A stretch of DNA of 64,000 bases from Pogona vitticeps (GCF_051106095.1 NC_135783.1:186779947-186843946); one strand, 5' to 3'; numbered from the stretch's first letter, positions 12,104-25,335 are shown. Program-made: numbers and translations. Notes: generated from the letters alone by a model not told the origin.

Positions 12104-12537
12104 CAGTGGTGCCTCGCTTAACGGGTGCTCCGTTTAGCAATGAAACCGCATAGCGATTAAGTTTTTGCGATCACAAAAGCGATCGCATTGCGATGTTTTA
12201 AATGGGGTTTTTTCGCTTTGCGATGATCGGTTTCCTGTTTCGCTTACTGATCATTGCAAAGCGATGATTTTTTAACAGCTGATCAGCGGTTCCAAAATGG
12301 CCACCAGGTTAAAAAAATGGCTGCCCGCTGTGTGTAGGGACGGATTCCTCGCTTAAGAGGCAGCGAAAATTGCCGTTGTATGGAGGATCTTCGCTTTAAG
12401 GTGAGTTTTAAACCCATAGGAACGCATTAAACAGGTTTTAATGCGTTTCTATGGGCTTTTAAAAATCGCATAGCGATGAAATCGCTTAGCAGCGATTTTT
12501 GCTGCACGGATTAACGTCGCTGTGTGAGGCACCACTG
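12104..12537. mobile_element. Tigger/pogo-like hairpin MITE, copy 3 (434 bp)
   Basis: CAGTGGTGCCTCGC at the left, GAGGCACCACTG at the right, TA on both sides. It is collinear with copy 1 throughout (same AACGCATTAAACAGG block and GACGGATTCCTCGC block). Confidence 0.88.
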
Positions 12538-13855
12538 TAATATTCCTAATATTTAATCTTTGAATTATATTTTCATGACTGAGAACTCCCCTGCAAAATG
12601 CAGAGAACCCCATATTTCAAAAGATAATGGAGTACTAGCTTGCACGTTTGTTTAAACTGGATATTGCAGAATTCTGTCTGCAGAATTTATCAAGTCCCTC
12701 TTGGTCAATGCTTGGTCAATGTTCTGAAGCTGTGCTGGCACAATGGGAGTGATTGATATCACTAATTTTAAAATTGTTGGGTTTTTTGTGGGTTCTCTTG
12801 TTCTTTGGTTTTGATTTTTGCCTCTAACCTGTAAAGAGACAATGGTGCATTCTTTAATTTGTAGCCAAATGCTCCTGTGGGTGATGTCACTCCTGTTGTG
12901 CCAGCCAAGCCATGGGACAGAATACTCATCATTAAAATGTGAATCAATTAGAATCTTTCCACCTATGGTGGTACAACTATTTAAACTGTAGTTGTTGACT
13001 GAAATTTCTGTTTGCATAAATTATTCTGCATCCCTGGTCACCAGGATGGCTTTACTGACAGTAACAATTTGTAATAATTAAATACTTTCTCCTCCCATCT
13101 CATGGCCCCTACAGATTCCTGAGAATGAAAGGGATTACAGAGACATAAGAAGGAAATGTTTAAATAACCCCCCCCGCCCAATCACCCTAGCTGATGACAT
13201 CATCAGCCTTATTGGGTATAATTAAGGCAAACAGGATTTCAGCTAATTCTAAATTGTCCCTATTTGTATTGTTTACCATATGCATATATTATGCAAATCT
13301 ACTATGTCTTTGGGGGTGTGGTGAAGACATGGCAAGCCTGCTTGGAAAGCTCACAGAGAGTCAAATGTTCCCAATTATTTCAGGAGCTTCAAATTTAAGT
13401 ATAATACCTCTAGACACATCCAATGATGGTATCATTATATTAAGTATTACTTATTATGCTCACAATAATTAGGAGATACAAAGAGGCTCAGTTCACATGC
13501 AGTAGTTGCTATGTAGTCAAATACTAGCAACAGAGATGATTTGTCTGTCTCTAGCTCCAGTTGTAACAGTCTGAACAGTCTTTGGCTTTCAAAAGGGGTT
13601 GTAATGAGTGACATCACCCCTCCTGCTGCCACCTATGATTATTTCCATGTTCTGATTATTTTAGACTACAGTTTAGTAAACAGAAACTCTTCTGTCATTT
13701 GACATTCGGCCAAATTACAGTTGGTGCCAAAATGTGCAGCACAACATTCACTGAGGGCTTGCCTGTGTAGGAACCACCTTGAAAAAGGCCGGCAGGCATT
13801 CTGACTCACCAATCCCAAGGTAGCCTCTGTGAGACACAGATTTGATCCTCCAGAC

Positions 13856-13993
13856 CAGTGCCTCCCAACCTTGGGTAACCCAGGTGTTCTTGGACTGCAA
13901 TTCCCAGAAGCCTTCGCCACCAGCTGTGCTGGCCGACGTTTCTAGGAGTTGCAGCTCAAGAACATCTGGATTATCCAAAGTTGGGAAGTGCTG
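13856..13993. mobile_element. hAT-type hairpin MITE, copy B (138 bp)
   Basis: CAGTGCCTCCCAACCTTGG at the left and the diverged inverse at the right. Target duplication ctccagac / ctccagag (one mismatch). The interior shares the TTCTTGGACT..AACTCCCAGAAGCC block with copies A and C. Confidence 0.82.
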
Positions 13994-14071
13994 CTCCAGA
14001 GGCTTGATGAATTTTATAAGGCTGTGTTTTGAGTTGATAGGTCACAATTTAGGCAAACCATGCCTATAGAT

Positions 14072-14207
14072 CAGTGGTCCCCAACCTTGGGCCTCCAGAT
14101 GTTCTTGGACTTCAACTCCCAGAAATCATGGCCAGCAGAGGTGGTGGTGAAGGCTTCTGGGAGTTGTAGTCCAAGAACATCTGGAGGCCCAAGATTGGGG
14201 ACCACTG
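14072..14207. mobile_element. hAT-type hairpin MITE, copy C (136 bp)
   Basis: CAGTGGTCCCCAACCTTGG ... CCAAGATTGGGGACCACTG with an exact 8-bp duplication ctatagat (14064-14071, 14208-14215). It lies about 80 bp from copy B and in the same family. Confidence 0.9.
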
Positions 14208-15725
14208 CTATAGATTTCATCTTATTTACTGCTATCCACAGCAGTCACTGATCTGTTTTGCTCTCATACTGAAATTTTGTGTTCAACACTATTTTGGTTT
14301 ATTCTTGTTGCCTTTGTTTTCTTTCTCTTCCCCCCCCCCACCTCCATCTGCCACCTCCACTTTCTACTCCTACTCTTAAAATTTCTTTCCAGCTTGTTCA
14401 GATTTTCTGGCTGCTGTATAAACCAAAGAAATTTTGGGTAGAAAAATCCAAACCACAATTCTCAGAATGGCCATTTTTCACTAATAATGCTTTTGTTGAA
14501 GACCTGACATAGGAGATGAAACACAGCGAGAAATTCTGAGAAAGAGGCTATGGCAGGAGGTGAAATGCTGATAATTTACAGTTACTCATGTTACACCACT
14601 AGCCCATGAAAGTGAACATACAGTATCAAACCATCTAAATTAATCACGTTGATACCGGGCTGCACCATTTCAGAAAGCAGATGAGATACACTCTTTTGAT
14701 TTCTCTCCTGAGCAAAAATAATTGAGCCAGACCAATACATTTTCTTAACTGAACAAAAGTGTTCAATTTACCACCATCCCTGCCCAGTGAAGGCTCATTG
14801 GGCAAAATCCTCCTGTCCTGTTATTTGCATGTGATGCTTGTTTTACGCACAGTGGGGCTTTTCCAGAACCTACTCAGGAGGTATGCCGACCAGGACCTCC
14901 TTAGGTGACAGCAAACCCTGTTTAAATCCAATGGGGCATTCTCGGGCTAATTCAACAGCAAGTTGGAGATCTTAAAATCTCTGTAACTTGAGTCTTTTTC
15001 TTTGCTCCTGATACAGGCCTTAGAATCCAAAGTTGGGAAACAACTAGATGGGTGTTTGCCCCACTGTTTGTGCCATGTTTCTCATTGTTCCTTTCCATGG
15101 TTATTCTATTGACTAAATGATGTGCTAATTGTGAATAGATCCAGTCTTTCAGCATGAGTGTGTGGTATGTTTTGTTTGGCTGGCATGGCTTGTTTATTTA
15201 CGGGGAGGGGGGCAGCATTTCCATTTGTTCTGTTTTTATCTTGCTTTTGCTTCTGTGATTACAGCAATCCTTAGGGATCAGGTGCTGGGCATGTCCAGAT
15301 GTTATCACTGATGTTGTAACGTGTGGGTGTGAGTGAACCCTCCTTGTTTTGCCCGCCTTCTGCTCAAACCGGGAAGGGCTCAACTGTAATGCCATGTGCA
15401 AGCTGTCTCTTAAAGAAATAATTTTTTTTCTCCTTATTTTAGTGTCGAGCACTAGGTAGGGATGGGGTTTTTTCAGTTTAACAAGAATGGGGAAATACAC
15501 AAAAGAGGCTCTTGATTTTGCTTCCAGAGTTTTGCTGAGTCCCAAAAGATATCCTCTTCAACCCAAATGCTTTGTTTTAACAAAAGAGAGGGATAGGAAA
15601 GCTTCAGATTCTTTTCTGTTTTCCCTCTATGGACTGGTTGCTTCTGTGGATTACAACTCCCAGAAAATCACAGCAGAACTTCAATGTTCTGGGTTTTGTA
15701 GTACAATGAAAACAACACACAGGCT

Positions 15726-15872
15726 GAAATCCTGTTCCTTATTGTAGTAAGTCACAACTACAGTAGGCCCATTGAATCAGTGGGGATTTTGTGAGTCAAC
15801 TTCTCCATATGTTTCATTGATTCAAATGGGCTGACTCTAGTTCTGACTTACTGCACTAAGCAACAGGATTTC
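15726..15872. repeat. Palindromic ~150-bp repeat, copy 2
   Basis: The best-preserved hairpin of the family: AAATCCTGTT at the left matches AACAGGATTT at the right in inverted orientation, with GTAGTAAGTCACAAC / GTTCTGACTTACTGC next inside and CCCATTGAATC / GATTCAAATGGG around the centre. Confidence 0.75.
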
Positions 15873-16736
15873 CTCCAGTGTCTTGCAGTACTGACAAACT
15901 GGATTTTGGTAGAAGCTTTAATGGGCTGTCACCCATTCTTCTAAGTGCTGGTTTAAATCTCTTTTATTGACATTGTCACCATTAGTTACTTCCCCTTCCC
16001 AGAATTTTCAAGGGGCTTCAGAGGACATATCCCATCTGTAACCTGGGTTTTCTCAATGTTTCTTCCACTTTTTCCTGGCTCAGAAAACGCATTAAGGAGC
16101 AAAAGGCAGAATAGCTACACAATACTTTTTTTTTTTTACTGCTGACAGGATGAGGCAACCCTCTGAGGGCATTCCCTATGTCTGGTAATTTATGTATCAC
16201 CTTAAAAAAAAAAGACAAACAGGAAGGGAAGGGAGTAAAGCGCTTCAAGCATGATGATGATACATGTTGTTGTCACCTTATAATCCTGCATTGCATAAGA
16301 TGTGGTTTTCTTTCAGGGAGATTAAGCAGATAATGGCATGTATTGATTGACTTCCAAGAGTGACATTGTTGCCTGTAGCCAAGGAATGTATAAATTACTG
16401 ACTGCCCAGAGATTTCTGTCATGCCATACAATGTTTTCAACATGTGTTGAAGTCAAGGGTAATTTGATTTAGTGGATGTAAGTAATTTGTTTCTATGTTT
16501 TATTTTGTTTTTTTAAAAATGAGGGGGTCACTGAAGTGTTGATTCTATTCATTTCTTGGAAAGAAAGAGCTCATACCTACCATTTTGGAAGAAAAACAGT
16601 ACTCACACACACTACTCTGAGTTATTGGCTCCTCACTCATTTTCATGTGCTGCAATGCTGCTTTGATGTCTTGTATGATGTCTTAATACATCTAGAGCAA
16701 AACAACAAACACCAGATGAAAACAACAGAGTTCTAT

Positions 16737-16877
16737 CATCATCATCATCTTAGAACTGCAGAGCTGGAAGGGACCCTATGGATCATCAAATCAAGGACAC
16801 ACAGTGGGGAATCAAACTCCCAGCCTCTGGTTCCACCGCCAGATACTGTTATCTAAGCGAGTGAGCTATCCACATCA
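16737..16877 (-). mobile_element. tRNA-derived SINE-like repeat, antisense
   Basis: Reverse strand: GTGGATAGCTCACTCGC (A-box-like), GGCTGGGAGTTTGATTCCC (B-box-like), then CCATAGGGTCCCTTCCAGCT, a segment shared with CR1-type 3' regions of sauropsids. Possibly a SINE carrying a CR1-like tail. Confidence 0.5.
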
Positions 16878-17850
16878 TATATCTTTGGCCAGCCTTGCTT
16901 GTGTAAGGCTTATTAAAAGGAATGAACCTGGACAAGCAATCACTACTCTTCTTTCTAGGCAATAATTTCTTGGAAGTATATTTTCCTGTGATATTGAAGG
17001 TGTTTCTTTCTTAGCAACTCATAAAGAGATGAAAATCTATGTAAAAATATAAAGAAGTTATTGGGGACAGGGTGGTAGAAGAGGATTTGATTATTCAATT
17101 GTCACTTTTAGACTTTGTTTTGAAGTTCCTAGCAGTAATAGGTTATACTGTATATGTAAAAATGTCCTCCTCTTTCCCGTGGTTTGCTTTGCATGTGAGG
17201 CAGAGAAGTGTGGGACTCAAATGATACTACAGTAATGGGACTAATTGCCCTTCAGGGCTCAGTGAAGCTGTATTTGGTAGGATACATATCTTTGAAAAAT
17301 AATTAAACAATAGTAATATAGTTAAAGACAAGGCAGCCAAAGACATTTAGGTGCCTGAGGACAAGATTTTTCCTGTTTCACCTGCAAAAGCTAATTGGAC
17401 CACCAGCTGAATCTGACTTGAATATGGCTGGTAATGGGATCCAGTGTGTCCTTCACCCTACCTGAAGGCAGCAGGGCACTTCAGGATATCAGGACAGACT
17501 GCACAACACACACAGCTCCATCCTCCAACAGAGGAGGAGGATAGGCAGGAACCTCTGGAGGAAAGCCATTGGTGCTCCTCTTGTATCCTCCACCTGGGAT
17601 GGTTGCCTCACCTCATCAATATAGCAGAAAATGTGTTTGTTGGTTTGCCCACAAACCTCTCAGAAAAGGTAAGAATTAGACACACTTTTTTTTCATATGT
17701 CGTATTTAATTATAAAACTGGGTGGGTGGTAACTTGACTGATCTTGCTAGGCCAGTCTGGGTGCTCTAGTCATCTATCTGATATGCTCAGACCTAGAAAT
17801 ACAGTTCCCAACACATGCTAGGTGAACAAACTGGAAAGGTCAGACCTCAA

Positions 17851-18125
17851 CTAGGGATGGGCGCAAATTTAAAAACGAATCACCAAATTTATTTCAAAAA
17901 AATCACTAAATTGTCAATTCGTATTTGTATGACTCAATGACGAATACAAATAAATTTTTAGCAATTTTTGATTTGTCCATTTGTTGGGCTGTAAAATTGT
18001 CCCCCAGGCACCTAAAGACACCAAAATTGCAGGGAAGCATCCCATGACTCTCCTCTACAATCCCTGCAAGTTTGGTGAAGATTGGGTTTCCGCAAGCTAG
18101 CTGCTAAAGGTCACTTTCTTGGGAT
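17851..18125. repeat. CTAGGGATGGGC-ended repeat, copy 1 (one end)
   Basis: Starts CTAGGGATGGGCGCAAATTT, followed by AATTCGTATTTG, AGGCACCTAAAGACACCAAAA and TTTGGTGAAGATTGGGTTTC. The same order is seen at 28712. The far end is not visible. Confidence 0.6.
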
Positions 18126-18593
18126 TCATGCCCATATCTAATTTAAACTGTTCGTGCTTCCTGGGGATTCTGGGCATCATAGTCTAAAGAAGTTACCTGT
18201 GTGGGCTTTGACTTCAAAAGACTTTTGAAACAGTAAAAGCTAGAAACACAACATTTCACAGTCGCACAGATCCCAGCTGAAATAACTGGAGAGCTTTCTT
18301 GGCTGACTAGGCATGCTGGGAGTTTCTGGAAGTTGCAGCCCTCTAACCAAAATGATAGGTTTAGAAACATTAAATTTTGCACGGGTACTAGTGATGTCCC
18401 CACTTAAATAAACAGACAGGCTATAGCTTTTTAGGCCATATGGCCTGGGAGTTTTCGCCTGAGGAAATTATATTTTTATCCTCTAAGTATTGGGGTAGAG
18501 GATGAAAAAAGGCCAACATGAAAAATATTGTTGAAGCAAGAAGTGGAGAGAAAGAGAGAGAACTGGTGGGGGTGGGATTTCTAACCCTAATAC

Positions 18594-18835
18594 AGCTGGC
18601 TGGATAGCTCAGTGGTTTAGGTTTCTGGCTGCAGAGCCAGAGGTTGGGAGTTTGATTCCTCACTGTGCTTTTGGGAAGAAGAGCCCGCCTGTGTGGCTTC
18701 AAGCAAGCTGCACATTCCCAGGATACCTTCAGAAGGAATGGGAAACCACTTCTGATTGCTCTCTACCTAGAGAACTTTGAAAAGGGTTGCCATAAGTCAG
18801 AACTGACTTGACAGCACATGATTATTATTATTGAC
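18594..18835 (+). mobile_element. tRNA-derived SINE, family 1, copy 1 (best copy)
   Basis: A-box-like GGATAGCTCAGTGGTTTAGG (18602) and B-box-like GGTTGGGAGTTTGATTCC (18642) of a tRNA-type pol III promoter. The body is GGGAAACCACTTCTGAT, and the tail is GCCATAAGTCAGAACTGACT then TTGACAGCAC and (ATT)n. The tail resembles RTE/BovB 3' ends, suggesting mobilisation by that LINE. Confidence 0.78.
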
Positions 18836-19261
18836 CATGACATGAATATCATGGTTGAGAGAGAGGGAGGCCAGCGTGGAGGAAAGAATAAGGGGTGGGG
18901 TGGATTAAGGATACTCAGTTGAGGATAGGACTTAATGGATTTTTAACCTAGATAATTCAATGCAGATTAGCTCACTTACCTAATGATAGAACCAGCCCTG
19001 CTTAAATGGGAGTATATTCAGTCATTTTGTATAATTAGTAGGGTGCTTTTGCCCTTACGTTCTGCTTCTGGCCTTTCCATAGCTATTTCATTGTCCACTG
19101 TGAGAACAAATGTTGGACTTGATGGGTCTTGGTTAGATTCTGAAAGGTGTCTCTTATCTAACCTAAATAATTATAAGAGTATGAAACCTCTCCAACTGTT
19201 ATCACCTCTGTTAACTTACTTGAAGAGATGGTATGACAGGTCAAGCAAACTAACGGGAGCA

Positions 19262-20641
19262 GAAGGTATTTATTTATTTAACATATATGCCGCCCACTCT
19301 ACCCAAAGGTCTCTGGGCGGCTTACAACAATTAAAATACAATTAAAAGATAAAACAATTAAAATACAATTAAAATGGATACTCTAAAATTGCCATCAGGA
19401 CCCACAGTTGATATTATTTCAGTTAAAAGCCTTCTGGAACAGGAAGGTTTTGACCTGGCACCAAAATGTCATCAGCATCGGGGCCAGACGAATCTGTTGG
19501 GAGGGCATTCCATAGTCTGGGGCAGCTGCTGAAAAGGCCCTTTGTCTAGAAGCCATCCCTCTTACCTCCCTGGCTAGATCTTAAGTGCTGGGTAAGCTCA
19601 TATGGAAGGAGGTGGTCCTTCAGGTATCCAGGGCCCAAGTCATTTAGGGCTTTATATGTAAAAACAAACAATTTGAATTGGGCCCGGGCAGCAACTGGTA
19701 GCCAATGTAATTTAATCAGAATCAGTTTGATATGTCCCCTAGTGCCCCACCACTCACCAGCCGCGCAGCTCGATTCTGGACCACTTGCAATTGCCAGACC
19801 ATCTTCAAAGACAGCCCATGTAGAGCACATTTCAATAATCTGTACAAGATGTTACCAGTGCATGTGTAACTGTCATGAGACTCCACCTGTCCAGGTAGGG
19901 CTGTAGCTGGTACAATTTCCGCAGCTGAAGGAAGGTGCCCCTGGTCACCGAGTCCACCTGGGCTTCCAGAGTTAGACTGGGGTCCATGAGCACCCCCAGG
20001 CTGCGGACCCTGTCATTTAGGGGGAGTGCAACCACATTCATGGCAGGGAAATGGCCCTCCAGCCTGTCCAGCAAAGCACCTATTAAGAACACTTCTGTCT
20101 TGTCTGGATTGAGTTTCAATTTATTAACCCTCATCCAGTCCATTATCAGGTCCAGACACGAGTTCAGCACAGAAACCGCCTCACCTGGATTGGTGGAAAA
20201 CGAGAGGTAGAGCTGAGTATCGTCAGCATATTGCTGACTCCTCAGCCCAAACCTGATGACCTCTCCCATGTAGATGTTAAACAGCATGGGGGGCAGTATC
20301 GATCCCTGAGGAACCCCATAACATAAATGCCATGGGGCAGAGCAACTGTCCCCCAGCACCACCCTTTGGACATGGTCAGCTAGGAAGGAGCGGAACCACC
20401 GTAAAGCAGTGCCCCCAACTCCCAACCCAGCCAGCCTATCCAGAAGGACACCATGGTTGATGGTGTCGAAAGCCGCTGAGAGGTCCAGGAGTATCAACAG
20501 GGTGACACTTCCCCTGTCTATCTCCCGGCAAGGAGAGGCCAAGGAAGTCCAGGCCAAACTCCCCCAGGACACTGTCTCTCACCCAGTGCCTGAGGGATGG
20601 TAGATGACAAGGAAGACTCCCCCGAAGGCAAATGCTGGTCC
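19262..20641 (-). mobile_element. L2-like LINE, about 1.4 kb, 5'-truncated
   Basis: The reverse strand encodes an RT palm with LLILLDLSAAFDTINHG, GVPQGSILPPMLFNIY, QQYADDTQLYLSF (catalytic YADD) and LKLNPDKTEVFLIG (19832-20572), then KALNDLGPGYL (19546-19830). The 3' end is (TATT)n at 19262. The longest intact RT stretch of any LINE in the window; still truncated and interrupted downstream. Confidence 0.85.
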
Positions 20642-21035
20642 TATTTGATGCATACAAAGTTTGGTGATTCTTCAGTATTAATTTGGATAGCACTGGCTCT
20701 TGTCTAAGAGAGCATTTTAACCCCTGGTAAGCCAGCATGTTCAATTTGTTTTTTGGTTTATGATACTAATAGGTATATGTATTTCCTTTACAAATGTACA
20801 AAATGTTGCAGCCTGTGCCTTGAGTCATATCCATTGTTAAAGCTGTAAATATGAAAAGTTTTTGCAGCTGCATAAGTCCAATCATGTCAGGCGACTGGCA
20901 CATGGGCTATACAACAGGAATTTATCTTTTGCAGCCTTCTGTAGCTCACTCTCTCTTTATACCTTCCTTTGATATGGACAAAGACAGACAGACAGACACC
21001 TCTGATGATGTCCATAAAAAGATAGCAAACTGGTA

Positions 21036-21112
21036 AACTGCTAGATAGTTTAGTGGTATAGGCATCTGGCTGCAGAGACAGAGGTTTGGAGTTAAATTCT
21101 TCTGTACGTTAA
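21036..21112 (+). mobile_element. tRNA-derived SINE, family 1, tRNA-like head only
   Basis: GATAGTTTAGTGGTATAGGC, CATCTGGCTGCAGAGACAGA and GGTTTGGAGTTAAATTC align with the A and B boxes at 18602-18660; the body is missing. Confidence 0.6.
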
Positions 21113-21179
21113 GAATGTGATGAACTGTAAAGTCCAGTGCTGACACAAGCTCAGATTATATCTAGATCCATTTCAATCT

Positions 21180-22612
21180 CTCTTCAACCTTATGGAAAGG
21201 GGACAACTCTGGTTGCCTTGGTGGTTGACCTACACTGGGAACTGGACGAAGGAAGTGTGTCTCTATTGGTTCTGCTGGATCTGCTGAACAGCTTTTGATG
21301 CCATCGACCATGGCATCCTTCTGGCCTGTCTCTCTGGGATGGGATTTGGAGGCACTGTTTTACAGTGGCTCCGGTCCTCCCTGCAGGAGAAAAACTCAGA
21401 AGGTGGTGCTAGGGGACCCGTGCGTGCGGGGTCCCCCAGGCTTGTGTTTTGTCTCCTATGTTATTAACATCTACATGAAGCCCCTAGGAGAGATTGTCCA
21501 GAATCTTGGGGTTTGGTGTCGCTAGTACTGTATGTGGATGATATCCAACTCTAGCTCTCCTTGCCATCTAAATCTGAGGAAACTGTTTCAGCTCTAGATC
21601 AGTGTCTGGCATCAGTAATAGAGTGGATGAGGGTAAATAATCTGAAACAATCCAGACAAGACCAAGGTGCACCTGGTCAACCGAAAAGCAGATATTTATC
21701 CTGTGCTGGACAGGGTTACACTCCCTCTGTAAAGATAGATATGCAGCTAGGGGGTGTTCCTGGATTTGCCTCTGAGTCTGGATGCCAAAGTTTCAGAATT
21801 AAGATTAGTGACATAGAAGTGCCCATCCCTGGAAATGTGTGATCTGGCCACGGTGGTACATGCCATAGTTAAAGCCTGGTTGGATTACTTTATTTTAGTC
21901 TACATGGGGCTGCCTACTATGGAACGTGTCAGGAAACTCCAGCGGGCCCAAAACACAGTAGCCAGATTTCTAACTGGGGCTGCTTGCGGCGATCACATCG
22001 CCTCCCCCCCTTGTTACAGCAGCTCCACTGGCTGCTGATCTGTTTCTAGGCAAAATACCAAGTGCTGGTTCTAACCTATAAAGCTCTAAATAGCTTGGGT
22101 CCAAGCTAGCTCAAAAACCATATTTTCCTTTATGAACCTACCTGTTAAGATAATCAGGAGAGGTCTTTCTCTAGGTCCTCCCACCCTCACAGGTGTTCTT
22201 GGTGGGGACACGGGAGAGGGCCTTCTCCGTCACTACTCTCAGACTCTGGAACTCCCTCCCACAGGAGGCCAGACTGGGCCCATCTTTGCTGTCCTTTCAC
22301 AGGTAGATGAAGACCTTTCCCTTCAGGCAAGCTTTCTCTGAGTGATGTCCCACCTGACTTAGGTTTTTAAATAGATTGCTGTGCCTTACTGCTTTGAATG
22401 TGTTTTTGTGTTGCTTATGTTTTTTTAGTATAGTATTTGTTTTAAGTATGTATTTATAGTCTTCTTTGTTAGCTTTAAATACTGTTTTCTAATTATGTAA
22501 GCTGACCTGAGTCATTTTCAAGGAGAAAGGCAGGATAAAAATCAAATGAATGAATGAATGAATGAATGAATGAATGAATGAATGAATGAATGAATGAATG
22601 AATGAATGCTGG
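21180..22612 (+). mobile_element. L2-like LINE, degraded, 3' end in (AATG)n
   Basis: Broken frames match the RT/C-terminal order of the other L2 copies: LLDLLNS..FDAIDHGIL (about 21275), GVPQ region (about 21430), WMRVNNLK (about 21625), RVRKLQRAQNTVARFLTGA (about 21925), then the GGGGACACGGGAGAGGGCC block (about 22205). It ends with about 16 AATG/ATGA units (22545-22608). More diverged than the 19.3-kb copy. Confidence 0.8.
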
Positions 22613-24436
22613 GTAGAGAAGGACAACGACACAACATTCACCAGGAGGTGAAGAGGCAGCATTTCAAGGTAGCAAAAAAACATTCTTGTGTTCAGGTGAT
22701 TGTGGTTTTTTTTTTACACCCCTCGCCGTAATGTCTTGGACCCAAGATGTTATTTACCCTCAGGATCAAGGTGTCATTCACATGACTGACTGAGGAGAGC
22801 CTGGGATAGGCAGCTGGGTGCTGATGGTAGCAGGGAGAAAGAGTGGTGGCAGCAGCCAGCTCAGGTAGCAGAAAGTGGAGAGATGGTGGTGGTGGTGGCT
22901 CTGCCCCTGCGCCCAGCACTCCAGCCCGAGACCAGTCTACCTAATGGCAGGGCTGGCCCTGGCTGGCGTATAGCCTTTTCCTATCAAATAAAATCCAACT
23001 AAATTTTGAGTGTGTTGGTTACAAAAGGGATATTTATGTATATATAAAAAGAGAAGTCCCATCAGGTACTCCATCAGTTTGAAGACTATCACATAGTTGC
23101 CTTATTGGGCACCTGGTAGCCGATGGAGGTGCCCTGGCTTTGACTAGCTCACAACTTATGCCTTCTTAGGACTGTGGTTAAAAACTCCATTACCCTCAAG
23201 CAAAGCAAAAGCATCATCACCTCAAGTCACAAAGGAGGCAGTGTGGGGAGCAGCAGTGATAGCTCCTTGGGTGTCCCTTATGAACTTTCCAGCTGTTCCC
23301 CTCCATGTGAGAACAGGGATGGGTATGTGAGAGCCCAGAGTGCCAGCTAAACATGTGTACAGTAAATGGTTGTGCTTCCTTCCCCTGCTCTTTGGGCAGG
23401 GCAACAAGTCTCAGGCAAGCAGCCCTGGAGGAGGACAAAGCTTTATTGTGTGCTCCATGACGGCCTTAATCCCTGGGCACCCATCTCCTCCTCACTCCAA
23501 CTGGGCAGCAGGCCTCAGCATGAAACATTTGTCCCTATGTGCAATAGATTTGCTTAAGAGGCAATGCAGGAAATCCACGTTGTCTTGTCTTGCTCTCTCG
23601 TGGACACATTAATTGTTACACAAGACCCTGCCCTCCTCAACTCCCACCTGAGGCATCAGTCTGGAGATCTCAGAAAATGGGAAGCTACAAACCTGGCAAC
23701 CCTAACCTGTGCTGGAGGCCTTCAACTAGCCTGCTGCCTCAGGCATGGCTGAAGACACCGTCCCTTTATCAGTGTTAAAGGAAGCCTCAGCCACCAGCCC
23801 AGTCAGCTTACTCTTCACCTCAAGCAGCAAGCTGTCCTGAACTGGCCCTGCCTAAAGTCAACTACGATATACACCACATGAGATCTACTTTAGATTCTGG
23901 GCCTGCCATAACCATTGCCTCCTGCTGCTGCTCCTCCTCACAGCGTTTCCCTTGGCCTCTGACTCCTACAGCCCTTGTTTTCCATATCATTTAAATGCCG
24001 AGGTCCTTGGGGGCTTCATTCTGTCAGCTCTCTCTTTCTCTAAAGTATGATGTGTGCCAAAAGCTCTGTATAAATAATAAATACTCCAGTAATATTCCCA
24101 GGGCTCTCCACTTCTTAAGTATGCTTGTTTATACAGCTCTCAGAGCACGACAGAGTCCTGGCTCTAAAAAAGGATCTGTGAGGAGACATAATAAGTCAGA
24201 GAGACACACAAGTGCTGTCAGTTTGCGTGCTGGCACCAGGTCTCATAGCAAGGCAAAGCCTCTTAATTGCAGCCATCTTTTAATTTTCATCCCCGCTAAT
24301 AGATGGTATGCTAGGAATGATGTATTTTTCTTTTCATGCTGTGCTGAATAGACTCTGAGCCCCAGTCCACTGAGGCTATGACATGGGTTGAGTGCTTCTC
24401 CTTTGTTTGGTAGGGTGACACGAAATGATAATAAAA

Positions 24437-24887
24437 CAGGTGTGTGGGCTCACTTTTGACAGACATATTGATCTCTATGTCCTGCCACCCTCCCAGGCAC
24501 ATTTGGTGGGGACACAGGAGAGGGCCTTCTCTGTCGCTGCTCCCAGACTCTGGAATCCCCTCCCACAGGAGGCCAGGCTGGCCCCATCTTTGCTGCCCTT
24601 CCGCAAGCAGGCAAATGACCTTTCTCTTCAGGCAAGCTTTCCATTAGTGATTGGGTGCCTAAGTGGGCTTTTAAAAACTGGATTTTTGTGCCTTGTTGCT
24701 TTTGAATGTGGTTTTGGTGTTCATTTTGTTTACCATTTTTTGTGTGGTATTTGTTTGATTCTTCAAAAATAGTTTTATACTTACTGTTTTTAACTTTTGT
24801 CTTTTAATGATGTAAGCCGCCTTGGCTCCTTTTTAAGGTGAAAGGCTGGGTAAAAATATTTTAAATTACAAATACATAAAATAAAAT
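24437..24887 (+). mobile_element. L2-like LINE 3' fragment
   Basis: The GGTGGGGACACAGGAGAGGG block, ERAFSVAAPRLWNPLPQEAR and LSLQASFP match 22190-22340. It then runs into the untranslated tail (GTAAGCCGCCTTGGCTCC) and an A-rich end. Confidence 0.8.
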
Positions 24888-25335
24888 TCAGTCATTTATA
24901 TACCATTGATTTCGAATGATCTTGGAAAGAGACTGGAAGCCAGCAAAGATGGGGGGGGGGGAAATATTGGTGTAATATGATCAGAATAGCCAATCCTAAC
25001 CAGTAGTTTTTATGGACTGTTGTAAATTAGCTGAGATTTCTAAACCATATTCAAAGGCAGTCCTGTGTATAACATGTTGCTGTGGTCCAAAATGGGAGGC
25101 TACCTCAGCATGACTAAGTTTATCTCTTTCCAGTTTGGCATATAAGTTTAAGTGAATAAAAGGTGCTTTATACCTCTGAAACCAGTGCATCACGAAAATG
25201 ACTGATCCAAGAAGAAACACAGACTGTGGATCATTTGGAGGGAATGCAATGTCCTCCAGAATGGTTTGAAAATAAGTGATCACAAATTCCACTAACAGCA
25301 CCTCTGTCTGATCTGGACTGAGTCTTAAGCCTCAT
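24888..25335 (-). mobile_element. Degraded L2-like fragment, opposite orientation
   Basis: The reverse strand gives DQTEVLLVEF (compare NPDKTEVLLVG of the RT C-side) and, further 3', SDHITPIF, both typical positions in L2/CR1-group proteins. Between them the sequence is too diverged to place with certainty. Confidence 0.45.

Larger units (their letters stand above)
11337..17850. other. Intergenic block, no gene recognised
   Basis: Holds the listed MITEs and SINE fragments. Short frames (for example 12652-13017 and 15198-15545) have no recognisable domain, start context or splice neighbours. A C-rich run lies at about 13170 and another at about 14330. Confidence 0.55.

Noticed and set aside
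12652-13017. 121-codon minus-strand frame
   Set aside because: No domain, no splice context, composition like surrounding intergenic DNA.
15487-15747. 86-codon frame near 15.5 kb as a possible gene
   Set aside because: No recognisable domain; its end overlaps a palindromic repeat and a degraded CTCCCAGAAA-type repeat.
18602-18660. Functional tRNA gene
   Set aside because: A and B boxes are present but no cloverleaf closes; they belong to a SINE head.
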